Virus record (IMG/VR): IMGVR_UViG_3300042934_000137 | Coordinates: 1-58,190 of that record | Reading direction: 5' to 3' (one strand) | From: a virus | Length of the DNA stretch: 58,190 nt | Notes under the pieces: model-generated | Databases searched by the model: none | Told to the model about the DNA's origin: nothing | The model's input: only the letters and a program-made list of their open reading frames with translations | Position numbers and translations under genes: made by a program | In this document: positions 1-8,891 of the stretch, one piece after another | Position numbering within the stretch: the stretch's first letter is position 1 | Layout of the letters: every line of letters begins with the position of its first letter

Positions 1-41
1 CGATCCTGCACATTAGTGTCTCGGAATCCTTTCGGATATCC

Positions 42-72
42 TCTCATTATAGGGTGTGTAATTCTTGCGAGA
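42..72 (-). promoter_or_regulatory. Promoter-like element P1
   Basis: On the minus strand TCGCA is followed by 4 nt, TTACAC, 4 nt and TATAAT (46-51), then GAG. It points off the left end; on a circular map it drives the small gene at 57726-57917. The same element is seen again at 58085-58115 in the right repeat copy. Confidence 0.7.
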
Positions 73-76
73 CCGA

Positions 77-103
77 AACCTAAAGCCCGTGTGGGCTTAG
101 GTT
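77..103 (-). terminator. Hairpin terminator after 128-310
   Basis: AACCTAAAGCCC pairs with GGGCTTAGGTT across a GTGT loop, with one bulged A. It lies just downstream of the small gene at 128-310. The same AACC/GGTT hairpin type with a GTGT or TTGT loop recurs after the other promoter-driven cassettes. The T tract is short, so terminator function is inferred. Confidence 0.6.
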
Positions 104-127
104 GATGAGGGGTTTGATGGGGGGGGG

Positions 128-310
128 TCAGTTGTTCTCGTTGTCCGAGAGCATCTTGCTCACCGCGTACTTGGCTCCGACGACTGCGGCAACGACACCA
201 ACGTGGATCGCGACGATTTTCGCGACCTGGATCTTGGTGGGGTTGTCCGAGTCGCCGGGGACGGCAACAGCGGTGTGGGTGATGTTCTTGTGACGGTTGA
301 TGAACGACAT
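128..310 (-). CDS. Small single-span membrane protein
   Basis: This encodes 60 residues with one hydrophobic segment at about 31-49 and a charged, Asn-rich C-terminus. The start is the ATG at 310, preceded by GAAGGAG. An upstream ATG overlaps the -10 of the promoter at 332-362 and is rejected. It is a stand-alone cassette with its own promoter and hairpin, like those at 37.3-38.1 kb. Function is unknown; a host-membrane role is only a guess. Confidence 0.65.
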   Translation of the reverse strand: MSFINRHKNITHTAVAVPGDSDNPTKIQVAKIVAIHVGVVAAVVGAKYAVSKMLSDNENN

Positions 311-331
311 GATAGTCTCCTTCATATAGGG

Positions 332-362
332 TCTCATTATAGGATGTGTAATTCCTGCGAGA
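332..362 (-). promoter_or_regulatory. Promoter-like element P2
   Basis: TCGCA, TTACAC and TATAAT (336-341) begin at 10-bp intervals, followed by GAGACC. The start codon of the 128-310 gene is 26 bp past the -10, allowing a short leader with a GAAGGAG ribosome site. No TTGACA-like -35 is visible. Confidence 0.75.
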
Positions 363-391
363 TCCAAAAAATATAGTCCTTGTGCGGCGAA

Positions 392-430
392 ACGTAGAGG
401 GCGTGTAATCTTTCTACACGCCCTCTACGT
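392..430 (-). terminator. Strong 16-bp hairpin terminator
   Basis: ACGTAGAGGGCGTGTA is perfectly complementary to the arm at 415-430, with a 7-nt loop. It sits directly after the stop of the gene at 451-756. It is the strongest perfect hairpin at this end of the genome and could also end the late structural transcript. The loop side contains TTACAC, the central word of the promoter elements. Confidence 0.8.
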
Positions 431-450
431 TTGTACCGGTCCTTGTCGGA

Positions 451-756
451 TCAGCGATTCAGCGGGGTCTTCAACACGCGGTCGAGAGCCCTCGAGGCCA
501 TAACATGACCATGCTCGTAGCCGACGATGATGAGGATCCCAGCCAGACTCCCCGCGACGGTGAGGATCGCATCGGCGCTCAGGGCCTTAGGCTTGTCGGC
601 GTAATCGACTTCCTTCAGCTTGTAGAGCTCCTTCAGCGATTCCAACATCGCGGGGTATTTCGGGTCTTGGGATCCAACCGTCTGCATTTCGGCGAGGATC
701 TTGTTGATGGCAGCTTCGAGGCCTTGCTCGTTGGCATTGGGCGTCCTGCGGAACAT
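451..756 (-). CDS. Small phage membrane protein
   Basis: This encodes 101 residues: an amphipathic N-terminal half rich in helix formers (about 10-50), a hydrophobic span at about 62-80 and a basic tail. The ATG at 756 follows AGGAGA; the longer upstream reading runs through neighbouring genes. It is the last gene of the lysis side and has its own promoter at 784-814. Similar small N-terminal-helix proteins are common in phages, but no function is assigned. Confidence 0.7.
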   Translation of the reverse strand: MFRRTPNANEQGLEAAINKILAEMQTVGSQDPKYPAMLESLKELYKLKEVDYADKPKALSADAILTVAGSLAGILIIVGYEHGHVMASRALDRVLKTPLNR

Positions 757-783
757 AACTGTTCTCCTAACTATAGGGTTGGC

Positions 784-814
784 ATCTATTACATGCTGTG
801 TAAAATATGCGACC
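784..814 (-). promoter_or_regulatory. Promoter-like element P3
   Basis: TCGCA, TTACAC and TGTAAT (788-793) begin at the same 10-bp intervals as in the other elements. The -10 differs by one base from TATAAT and the following bases diverge from GAGACC. It precedes the gene at 451-756. Confidence 0.6.
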
Positions 815-824
815 CTCGTTAGGA

Positions 825-1166
825 TTACTGGTTGTTGACCTTGAAGACGACCTCGGACTTGTCGTAGATTGCTTCCGGATGGGTGTTCAGGTCCAGCGAG
901 AACACCTTGCGACCGTCCTGGGTCACCTCGGGAGTGATCTCGCCGATGTACTTCTCGTCGCTCTTGTTGAACGACTCCGCGGCGTATCGCACCAGGACAC
1001 CGAGGAAGGTGTCGAGGACCGCGACCGAACCCACGACCTCTTCGGCCTTCGGCAGGTGCCAGATCTGGGCCAGACCGAAGTAGAGGGCGCCGAGGGCCGG
1101 CAGGAGGATCAGAGCGAAGAACTTCAGCTTGCTGTACATGCTGTCGCTCATCAGGGGCTTGTTCAT
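825..1166 (-). CDS. Putative holin
   Basis: This encodes 113 residues. A strongly hydrophobic stretch at about 14-35 contains LLPALGALYFGLAQIW, a pattern typical of actinophage holins, and the soluble C-terminal half is acidic. It lies at the end of the structural block beside another one-span membrane protein, the usual place for lysis membrane proteins, although the endolysin is about 22 kb away at 23506-24258. A GAGGAGAG sequence lies upstream of the ATG. The role, membrane permeabilisation at lysis, is inferred from family resemblance and position. Confidence 0.65.
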   Translation of the reverse strand: MNKPLMSDSMYSKLKFFALILLPALGALYFGLAQIWHLPKAEEVVGSVAVLDTFLGVLVRYAAESFNKSDEKYIGEITPEVTQDGRKVFSLDLNTHPEAIYDKSEVVFKVNNQ

Positions 1167-1180
1167 GTGAGAGTCTCTCC

Positions 1181-1519
1181 TCAGTTTGTTCGTCTGGCCT
1201 GAATGATTTCGGAGTACTTGTTTGGCGATCGAAGAGGGAGGTGTGAGACCTCCTCCATGATTCGCTCAGCGACACCGTTGCCGCCATAGGCCTTGTACGG
1301 TTCGTAGAGGTACTTACGAAACTCTTCGTACTCGTCCTTTGAGATCCAGCCTCGCTCAATATAGTTCAAGCCGAGCTGGGCGATCTTGTCGTAGGCAAGC
1401 CCCAACAAGAGACGGGTCATCGCGTCCTTGGAGTTATCACGCCTGGCTACCCAAGCCCAAAAACCAGAGGACGCGATGACCGTAGCAACCGAAGTCACTG
1501 CTATCGGCACCCAATCCAT
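1181..1519 (-). CDS. Membrane-anchored lysis-region protein
   Basis: This encodes 112 residues with one N-terminal membrane span (about 5-24, ending FWAWVARRD), then a soluble helical domain with GLAYDKIAQLG, RGWISKDEYE and GGNG. The layout matches a small protein often found next to holins in phages, and it may assist lysis. The ATG at 1519 follows AAGGGA with ATATTT before the start, a spacing used by several genes here. Function is inferred from position only. Confidence 0.6.
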   Translation of the reverse strand: MDWVPIAVTSVATVIASSGFWAWVARRDNSKDAMTRLLLGLAYDKIAQLGLNYIERGWISKDEYEEFRKYLYEPYKAYGGNGVAERIMEEVSHLPLRSPNKYSEIIQARRTN

Positions 1520-1538
1520 AAATATCCCTTAGAGTAGA

Positions 1539-2249
1539 TCAGCCTGTTTGTTTCCAGACACCTGCATTCTTTACCCAAGGGCGAGCCAGTCTCCACACAC
1601 CGTTGACCTTGACGTACGGAACAGCGATTCTCCATGTACCGTTGAACCGTATACGAGCGCCAGCAATAGTTGCTACCGACGCAGGAGGTCCCCAGGCACT
1701 CCATCCCTTAGCGTTATGCGTTCTTCCCCAGAAATACCACGTGGCACCTGGAGAGTGAAGCGCGCCGACCTCGGTGGATCCGTCAGAGACTGTTTGGTAT
1801 TGGACCTGAGTAGGGTTCGTGCCGTAGCCGATGACACGACTATCAATTGCGGCACCATTGTTAGCGCCATCGGCAAAAGTGACAAATACGGAGGTGGGGG
1901 TGACGTTTGTCAGAACCGGTTTGCCTGGGGGGTTTGGCGCTTTGGCTCGGTTAATCGCAACGCTGAACGTAGTCGGTCCACCAAGACCGCTCGTACCCGT
2001 ATTACCGAGCTTGAACGTTACTGTCTGGGTGGTCGTTACGTTCCATCGTCCGAGAAGATCCCAACCGGCGCCCTTTTCGTACCGGTGCTCTTTCCAGGCG
2101 CTTGTGACGCCATTAACCACGTACGCCCACGGCATCTGATAGGCGTACGTGGTCGAGTTTTGCGAGGTAATATAGAACTCGACGTAGGTACCCGTGTCCC
2201 GGATCATCATCTTACCGGAATTACCGGTATTCTTGGTATAGTCAGCCAT
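1539..2249 (-). CDS. Minor tail protein with FnIII-like domain
   Basis: This encodes 236 residues. The N-terminal half is a Thr/Gly-rich beta region. Residues about 107-195 resemble a fibronectin type III fold (PGKPVLTNVTPTSVFVTF). The C-terminus has repeated GVWR/GVWK motifs similar to the GVWNGT pair at the end of the 9283-10638 protein. It lies downstream of the baseplate genes, so tail tip or host contact is likely. Confidence 0.6.
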   Translation of the reverse strand: MADYTKNTGNSGKMMIRDTGTYVEFYITSQNSTTYAYQMPWAYVVNGVTSAWKEHRYEKGAGWDLLGRWNVTTTQTVTFKLGNTGTSGLGGPTTFSVAINRAKAPNPPGKPVLTNVTPTSVFVTFADGANNGAAIDSRVIGYGTNPTQVQYQTVSDGSTEVGALHSPGATWYFWGRTHNAKGWSAWGPPASVATIAGARIRFNGTWRIAVPYVKVNGVWRLARPWVKNAGVWKQTG

Positions 2250-2257
2250 AATGGCTC

Positions 2258-2494
2258 CTAGATGATCTTGAAGTGGATATCCCCGTCGCTGCCGCCCGTC
2301 GGGTCGCCAGTCCCGTACGTAATGCCCGCGGCGGTGCGATAGGCGGCCTTACCGCTTGGAATAAGACCACGCACCTGAGCGATGAAGTCTCTGGTTCGGT
2401 TGATTTCTCGCGCTCCCCAGCGGACTCGACCTTCCTCACCGGTATCCGGGACAAGCGGAAAGCCAGCCGCTGTGGCCTGATCGCCAACTGCCAT
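2258..2494 (-). CDS. Small minor tail protein
   Basis: This encodes 78 residues starting MAVGDQATAAG and ending in a Gly/Asp-rich segment. It sits between the Gp37-like baseplate protein and the FnIII tail protein with short spacers. The start follows AAGGGA. The sequence is typical of the short accessory tail proteins of actinophages. No catalytic motif is seen. Confidence 0.6.
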   Translation of the reverse strand: MAVGDQATAAGFPLVPDTGEEGRVRWGAREINRTRDFIAQVRGLIPSGKAAYRTAAGITYGTGDPTGGSDGDIHFKII

Positions 2495-2515
2495 CTAAAT
2501 ATCCCTTCTACGCAG

Positions 2516-3688
2516 CTAGGCGTTGCTCCAGTATTCGGTGGGTCCAGCGTCTTCCCATGTCTGGTTCTGATCCCAAGCGAGCCAAGACCCGGTTGAGATA
2601 TACTTGTTGAGAGAGAGCGTTGGGTACGAACGATCGCCTTGCGTATCGGAGATGAAGATCTGCTCCGTGACTCGCATTCTGTTAGTGGCGCCGTCCACGT
2701 TTCGCAACTCAACAAGGTCACCCAGGTTGTAGTCACGCCCGTACTTGTACTTGCTGTTTTGGTTGAGCTCCCCATCAAACGCGGCGAAGGACCGGTACTT
2801 GGCCAACTCTTCTCGACCCTTTTGGATCATCTTGGCGCTGGCAACTTCTGGATCTTCATCCGTGATGCTGTCTGCCTTGACAAGCAACATCTTACGTTCG
2901 AAGCCGGTCGTTCGAGTATCTACATCTTGCGCCCAAACGATTTCATGACCTCGAGGGGAGGCAACGTAGGCAACGTTCTTAACCAAGGCGATGGACGTAA
3001 GCGACTTGGTGTTCTGCAGATTGTCGAGATCCGGACTGAAGATCACCGGAGCCAACGTGGTCTGTGAGGCTGTCCTATCGCTGCCAGAATATACGTCGTA
3101 CCACAACTGTGTCGTGTCGTAGTTACGAACAAGACGAAAGCCCAGGTCGTACGCTTCACAAAATGCCTTGGTGATATTGTAGAGCGTATCCATATCGAGT
3201 TCGATTTGGATCGGCTCGATTGGTTCGGGGATCGTGTCTTCCGGAAAACTACCACGACCCATCTTGACGCCCGGCAACTTGTCTCCTACGTCTTGCGTCC
3301 CAAGGATGCAAATATCGTTGAAGAGCTTTCGCAGGACTGCGGCTGGAAGACCTTCGAGGGCGATCTTCGGCATGGCGTTCTCAGGAAACACAGTTGGCGA
3401 CACGGTTTTGTCGTCCAGCGCAATTTCCAAAGAGCGTCCGGTGAGGGTTAAAACCTTCCGACCCTCTTCATCCGTAGTGTCCTCGACAGTCTCTACCGTC
3501 ATGATCCTCTGCGACTCATCGAGAGCCAGTTTTGTCCCCGCAGGGAACCGGCGCCGATTCTCGGGAGTCGAGTGGAGCTTCAGCTGAAAGTCTCCAGCCG
3601 CGGCGTATCGCTCAGTCCAGATGAACGACTCGTACTTGTCGACCACTTGGGTACGACGGTAGAGAGCGTCGAGAATATAGCCTTCCAC
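2516..3688 (-). CDS. Baseplate/tail protein, ReqiPepy6 Gp37-like
   Basis: This encodes 390 residues from the GTG at 3688, whose G is shared with the upstream TAG stop; an ATG 13 codons earlier would lie inside the previous gene. Features include the N-terminal EGYILDALYRR and ESFIWTERYAAAGDFQL and the long beta-rich body of the siphovirus Gp37-like tail family. It follows the distal tail protein, so it is probably a tail-tip hub or adaptor. Confidence 0.7.
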   Translation of the reverse strand: MEGYILDALYRRTQVVDKYESFIWTERYAAAGDFQLKLHSTPENRRRFPAGTKLALDESQRIMTVETVEDTTDEEGRKVLTLTGRSLEIALDDKTVSPTVFPENAMPKIALEGLPAAVLRKLFNDICILGTQDVGDKLPGVKMGRGSFPEDTIPEPIEPIQIELDMDTLYNITKAFCEAYDLGFRLVRNYDTTQLWYDVYSGSDRTASQTTLAPVIFSPDLDNLQNTKSLTSIALVKNVAYVASPRGHEIVWAQDVDTRTTGFERKMLLVKADSITDEDPEVASAKMIQKGREELAKYRSFAAFDGELNQNSKYKYGRDYNLGDLVELRNVDGATNRMRVTEQIFISDTQGDRSYPTLSLNKYISTGSWLAWDQNQTWEDAGPTEYWSNA

Positions 3689-4533
3689 TACAGACCCCCA
3701 TACCTGGTGGTGTATTCGATCGTCCACGGAATTGGCGTTCCCGAGGTGTACACCCGAATGTAGTTTTCCCCTTGAGCTAGCTGAATCCAGTCAGACTGCG
3801 GAGCGATTGCCCACAGCAGAGAAGTATCAGTTAGCCCGCGGGTCAGCGTCACACTCTTTTGTCCAGGGATCGTTACGATAATGAGCTTGTCCGAGGTGCT
3901 CAGCGGCGCCTCAAAGTCCATCGTTAGAGCGATATCACCACTCTTCCTGTGGTAAATCGTGAACTCACTCAACGTACGAGTGCCTGTCCAGGGCATCTCC
4001 AACGTGAACTTTACCCCTGTGTCAACCGTTCCTTCGTAAGGGATGAGGAAACGACCGCTCTCGCTAGTCGTAGAATCGGTCGTTTCCCCGCTGATGATCA
4101 CAGGCTCTGGATCAATAAAGTCCGGATCAAAGCAGATGATCGAAACATCCACTCGAGGTTCCTTGGTGAAGGATGGCGCATCGCATGTCTCCACACGACC
4201 GTCGATCTGCACAACGAGCCCGTCCGAGTAGTAAAGGTGTAGGGTTACTTCAGACTTCGGCATGAAAAATCCGTATAGCCTGTTCCTCAGCCCTCGAACG
4301 GTGCTCGTTGTGAAGTTGGGCTTCAACTTGAGTCGAATGATGATGTTGCGCGTTGTACGACTGCTGTCTTGGTACTGAGCACCATCCAAGTTGGCCCAGT
4401 CAGACGTCACGAGTGTCGCCTTAACTGGGTCCAAGCCTTCGACTTCTTCGACCAAATATCCGCCGGTAGAATCAGCCAACGGAAGAGCTAGAACGCCGCC
4501 TAGCTTGTTTTTAACTTCTACCATGGTAAGCAT
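3688..4533 (-). CDS. Distal tail protein (Dit-like)
   Basis: This encodes 281 residues and directly follows the tape measure gene with a TAATG stop/start overlap. The N-terminal half has the YQDSS..TTRNIIIRLKL pattern of distal tail proteins, which form a ring at the tail end. The C-terminal half is a beta-rich galectin-like segment. The assignment rests on order (tape measure, Dit, Gp37-like) and general sequence character. Confidence 0.7.
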   Translation of the reverse strand: MLTMVEVKNKLGGVLALPLADSTGGYLVEEVEGLDPVKATLVTSDWANLDGAQYQDSSRTTRNIIIRLKLKPNFTTSTVRGLRNRLYGFFMPKSEVTLHLYYSDGLVVQIDGRVETCDAPSFTKEPRVDVSIICFDPDFIDPEPVIISGETTDSTTSESGRFLIPYEGTVDTGVKFTLEMPWTGTRTLSEFTIYHRKSGDIALTMDFEAPLSTSDKLIIVTIPGQKSVTLTRGLTDTSLLWAIAPQSDWIQLAQGENYIRVYTSGTPIPWTIEYTTRYGGL

Positions 4534-7500
4534 TACGGCGTCAGAACCTCCTTCGCTACAGATAGTTGATTCTTTGTGTTCCGGTAAATCTCGCCAGGGG
4601 ACAGAGCCTTAGGCGAGTAGTTGTTCTGTACGAACTTCAACTCCGTGTGGTTCGGAAGAGACTGCTCGACGGTACCGGAATCATCGGACTGAGTACGGTT
4701 AGACTGGTATTCATGAGCAGTGTTCCTCGCCTGAGCGTAAGCACCACTAACCGAGATCGGAGGCGTCTTCGGAAGGAAGCCGTTAAGGTTCTGAGCATCC
4801 TTCTTCACGCCAGACAGATCCAATACTGGAGTGATAACGGGATTTAGATCCACGTCACCCCTCACAAGATCGGACAGTCCAGAAAGAGACCCGCGAAGCT
4901 TGTCCAGGGCGGTCTTACCGACACCCATTGCAGACTTACCCACGAGACCAGCGAAGGACTTAAGACCGTTCGCCATACCTTCATCCGACCACTTACCCAG
5001 CTTGAAGAATTCCTTCGACGGGGAGTTAATCCCAAGAAGATTCTTCGCAGCGTCGAGTGCCGACTTAGCTGCATTTCTAGCAGCTGATGCGATTTCTCCA
5101 GCACCACTAGCCAGACCCTTGACCATTCCCTTGACGATGGCCGTAGCCAAACGTCCGCCAGCCTTACCCATCTCGCTCGACTTACTGTCGATCGTCTTCG
5201 AGAGAGTGTTTACGAACTTGATGATAAGGTCTGCTGCAGAGTTCGCGATTTTCGGGAGATTGTTGCTGATCCCCTTGAGGAACTGTGTGATCACGTTTGT
5301 TGCAGCCGTCACGAGCTTGCCTACGTTGTTGGCAATACCGTTCAGGATTCCCGTGATCATCTTCATGCCGGCATCGACGAGCTTGGGAATATACTTGACC
5401 ATGGTATCGAGAAATTTGGTCAAGAGGTTGTAGAGCGTGTCGATGATCGCCGGAGCGAGCGTATTGATCGAGGAAATGAGCGACATGAGCACTGTCGTGA
5501 TAGCCGCGGTGATGGCAGGTCCGCCATTCGCAATAACCCGAGCAAAGGCAATGACACCTTCACCGAGCTTTGCGAGTACGAGAGGGATGATCCCGACGAG
5601 ATCGAGAATAACCCTCTTGATGTTGTCTACCGCAACAGTACCCAACGCGGACAACGCAGTAAGACCGGTAGCGAAAGCGAGAACGCCCACACCAGCAGCC
5701 AAGACCGCGGCGCCGATCAGAAATATGGCCCCACCGAGAGCGAACAAGATGGGTACGACCGGTCCTAGAATAAGACCAGCAGCGCCAAGAATCACGAAGA
5801 CGCCCGCAAGCATCAGAAGACCCTTGCCGATCTCTTCCCAAGACATCTCTCCGAATGCCTGAAGAACGGGCTGAAGAACCGTAAGCGCTGCAGCCACAAC
5901 CAACAGAGCAAGTGCGCCTGGAATTGCAGCTGGCATAGCAATAAGCGCTGCAGCGATGATGAGAAGCGAACCAGCAAGAACCGTCATGGCCTTACCGATT
6001 TCTTCCCAGCTGAGTTGGCTCATCTCCTCGAGGAAATCACCAACCTTAGCCAGAGACATCGCGACGATCAGAACACCCGCTGCACCCAGAGCCGCCGTCG
6101 GCGGAATAACATACAACGCAGCTGCAATGAGCGTCAGAGCACCCAGCATTGCCGTGAGACCCTTACCGATCTCGCCCCAACTCATCTGACCCATCTGCTC
6201 GAGTGCGTCCGCGACCATTCCCATGGAAATGGCTACAAGCAGCACACCAGCGGCCGCAGCAGGTCCCGTTGGAGGAACCGACCGTAACGTCAAGGACATC
6301 AGGTTTAGCGCGATACCCATGGTCACCAACGAGCTTGCGATTTCTGCCCACGACATGTCCGTGAACTTTTCCATCGCTAGCGAGAGAACAAATATACCGC
6401 CCGCTAGAAGCAGAAGACCTGCTCCGGATGACAACCCGGTCTTGTCCACGTTGGAGAATCGAGTAAAGAGTCCTAGGGCCAGTAGAAGTGCGCCAACGCC
6501 AATAAGACCCTTAGCCATCTCTTCCCAGCTAAGGCCAGAAAGATCGGTTACTGCCGAAGCAAGAAGCTTAACCGCTCCAGCAAGAATAACCAATGCGACA
6601 GATGAGGAAATCATCTTCTTGTCATTCGGCATGTTCTGAACAGCAACCACAAGGGCTGCAATCAGAATAGTGACACCGAACAAACCTCGCGCAAGCTCAT
6701 CCCAACTCAGACCAGCAAGCTTCTCGACAGCCTTGGCCAAGACATTCACGGCAATACCGAGAACAATCATGGCTCCAGCAATTGCATACATCTTTGCAAT
6801 ATCGTCGAACTTCAGGTACTTCTCGAACGCGAACATTGCGGCGCCGAGTTGTGCGAACATCACGGTCATTGCCGAGAGGGCTCGAGTGAGGCCTTCCGAA
6901 TCGATCTTGGACAGAGCCACGATCGATATAGTCATGACAGCAATCGCCGCAGCGATCTGGATCAGTGTTGCAGCCCTCAGAGTGTTCTGAAGCGACGAGA
7001 AAGAGTCAGTTACGCCCTCGATCAGGTCGTTGATCTTCTCGAACGGGCCCATGCCACCCATGCCGCCGAACATCTTGGCGATGATTCCGCCAATGAGACC
7101 TGTACCAGCCAGACCGAGGCCGGCAAGGATGGTGTTCAGGACATCGTCCCAGGTGATGTTGGAAAGGCCCTTCTTGATCAGTTCCCCGATGTTGCCGAAG
7201 AACTCACCGACCTTACCGCCAAAGTCTCCGAGGTCGTCAAACATGTCGGAGAAGAACTGCTTGAACCCATCTCCTGCGCTGGGGTCAAAGCCGTTCCACA
7301 ATCCCGAGAGGAAGTTAGTGAGTCGCTTGATCAGGCTGATCGGTGCAGTGAGAACATCCTTCAGGCTCTCGAAGAACTTCTTGAGACCCTCGCCCTCACG
7401 CACTGCGTTACGCATCTCGACGACCCAGTCAGCAACCCTCGCAACCATCTCGAGAAAGCCACCGGAGCCCTTACCGACCGCACCGAAGAGATCGAAGACG

Positions 7501-8891
7501 ATCCCAACGACGCCCTTGACGACATCCCAACCGAGACTGAGAATTGCGAAGAAGCCTGCAAAGATTCGCTTGATTCGATCCGCAGTTTCTCCCCCTATTT
7601 TGAGCCCTTCAGTGAAGTCTCGGAATCGAACCGAGAGATCATACAACTGCTTGGCTGTAGTCGGTGGGAAGATTGACCGGAATGCTTCTCCGATCGGCTT
7701 TACAATGGCAACGAGAGCATCAAAGGCATTCTTGATTGCCTGAATGATGACTACGCGGCCACCCATGTCGTTCCAGTCGCCGATCAGCTTGTTTCGAGCG
7801 TCAGACGATCTTCCGATGAATCCGCCGATGACATCGTTAACACTAGTGAAGAGTTGTCGAGCCTCGAGGAAGTCGCCGAAGAGAAGTTGCCAGGTTTTGG
7901 CCCAACCCGAGGTTACACCTTCCTGAAGAGTACCGATCAACTGCGATACAGTCTTAACCTTTGTCGCGGCATCCTGAGCGGTCTTACCCATCTTCAAGAT
8001 ACCGGCGATTTGCTTGTCCGTGTAACCCATAGTCTTAAGCTGTTGAGCGTTGAGGTCGCCCGTAAACTTCGACAGGGTTTCGGTCAGGATCTCAGAGGTG
8101 ATCCAGCCCTTCTCAAGACTGTTTCGAAAACCACCAGCATCCTTTACCATCTTGTCGATGGCTACACCGTGAGTCCGTGCAGTCTCCATGAGCGAGTCTC
8201 GGAAGACCTTACCGCCCATACCAGCATTAACGACTGAGTTCCAGTCGATTAGGGTCAGCTTTCCTGCGGAGAGTGCCTGAGACAGCTGATACATAGCGCC
8301 AGCAGCCTGCTCGGCGTTCGAGCCAGAAACTGCGGCCAGGTTGGCGATACCCTTGATTGCCGCGGTTGAGGTGTCGAGGTCAACACCAGCCGCGGTGAAG
8401 GTACCAATATTCCGAGCCATTTCGGAGAAGTTGTAGATGGTCTGGTCCGAGTAATGGTTCAGCTCGTCCAGGGCTCCGCTAACTCGATTAAGACCCTTCT
8501 GACCTTCTAGGCCGGTGTTGGCCATAATGGTCTGGATCGAGTTCAAGTTGGTTTCGTATTCTCGAAGACCATCCATGACCGGGGCGATCGTCAATGACTT
8601 GACCAGTTGCGTACCAGCAAACATTGCCCTGTTGACAATATTGTTGATCACGCTGAATGCGACGGCGCCCATGGCACTGAATTTGTGACCGATGGCGTCG
8701 ACGGCGTTCATAAGATGGTCGAGTTTGACGTTCTTGGCCGCAGCGTTGATATTATCAAAACCCTTGGTGGCGCCCGGGAGTTGAAGGCTCTTGTTCAAAT
8801 TGTTGAGAGAGCCCATGGAGGTCTTGACACCGTGCTCAAACTGCGCGTTGTCGAACTTCATCGAAACTACGCGCTCGTCGATGGTGGTCAT
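4533..8891 (-). CDS. Tape measure protein
   Basis: This encodes 1452 residues from the ATG at 8891, which overlaps the upstream TGA as ATGA; an ATG 8 codons earlier is possible. The protein sets tail length and is threaded through the tail tube. The N-terminal part has the usual tape-measure region (GLREYETNLNSIQTIM). The middle holds at least six tandem units of about 45-50 residues, each with a (L/M)SW(E/D)E(I/L)-type motif followed by a hydrophobic stretch, likely membrane-active helices. The C-terminus has another hydrophobic, Asn-rich region. Confidence 0.93.
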   Translation of the reverse strand: MTTIDERVVSMKFDNAQFEHGVKTSMGSLNNLNKSLQLPGATKGFDNINAAAKNVKLDHLMNAVDAIGHKFSAMGAVAFSVINNIVNRAMFAGTQLVKSLTIAPVMDGLREYETNLNSIQTIMANTGLEGQKGLNRVSGALDELNHYSDQTIYNFSEMARNIGTFTAAGVDLDTSTAAIKGIANLAAVSGSNAEQAAGAMYQLSQALSAGKLTLIDWNSVVNAGMGGKVFRDSLMETARTHGVAIDKMVKDAGGFRNSLEKGWITSEILTETLSKFTGDLNAQQLKTMGYTDKQIAGILKMGKTAQDAATKVKTVSQLIGTLQEGVTSGWAKTWQLLFGDFLEARQLFTSVNDVIGGFIGRSSDARNKLIGDWNDMGGRVVIIQAIKNAFDALVAIVKPIGEAFRSIFPPTTAKQLYDLSVRFRDFTEGLKIGGETADRIKRIFAGFFAILSLGWDVVKGVVGIVFDLFGAVGKGSGGFLEMVARVADWVVEMRNAVREGEGLKKFFESLKDVLTAPISLIKRLTNFLSGLWNGFDPSAGDGFKQFFSDMFDDLGDFGGKVGEFFGNIGELIKKGLSNITWDDVLNTILAGLGLAGTGLIGGIIAKMFGGMGGMGPFEKINDLIEGVTDSFSSLQNTLRAATLIQIAAAIAVMTISIVALSKIDSEGLTRALSAMTVMFAQLGAAMFAFEKYLKFDDIAKMYAIAGAMIVLGIAVNVLAKAVEKLAGLSWDELARGLFGVTILIAALVVAVQNMPNDKKMISSSVALVILAGAVKLLASAVTDLSGLSWEEMAKGLIGVGALLLALGLFTRFSNVDKTGLSSGAGLLLLAGGIFVLSLAMEKFTDMSWAEIASSLVTMGIALNLMSLTLRSVPPTGPAAAAGVLLVAISMGMVADALEQMGQMSWGEIGKGLTAMLGALTLIAAALYVIPPTAALGAAGVLIVAMSLAKVGDFLEEMSQLSWEEIGKAMTVLAGSLLIIAAALIAMPAAIPGALALLVVAAALTVLQPVLQAFGEMSWEEIGKGLLMLAGVFVILGAAGLILGPVVPILFALGGAIFLIGAAVLAAGVGVLAFATGLTALSALGTVAVDNIKRVILDLVGIIPLVLAKLGEGVIAFARVIANGGPAITAAITTVLMSLISSINTLAPAIIDTLYNLLTKFLDTMVKYIPKLVDAGMKMITGILNGIANNVGKLVTAATNVITQFLKGISNNLPKIANSAADLIIKFVNTLSKTIDSKSSEMGKAGGRLATAIVKGMVKGLASGAGEIASAARNAAKSALDAAKNLLGINSPSKEFFKLGKWSDEGMANGLKSFAGLVGKSAMGVGKTALDKLRGSLSGLSDLVRGDVDLNPVITPVLDLSGVKKDAQNLNGFLPKTPPISVSGAYAQARNTAHEYQSNRTQSDDSGTVEQSLPNHTELKFVQNNYSPKALSPGEIYRNTKNQLSVAKEVLTP

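Larger units (their letters stand above)
1..148. repeat. Left copy of terminal repeat
   Basis: The first 148 bases recur as the last 147 bases of the window. The only difference seen is one extra G in the G run near 119-127 (nine versus eight). The repeat carries one promoter element, one hairpin and the 3' end of a small gene. It may be a true terminal redundancy or an untrimmed overlap of a circular assembly. Confidence 0.95.
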
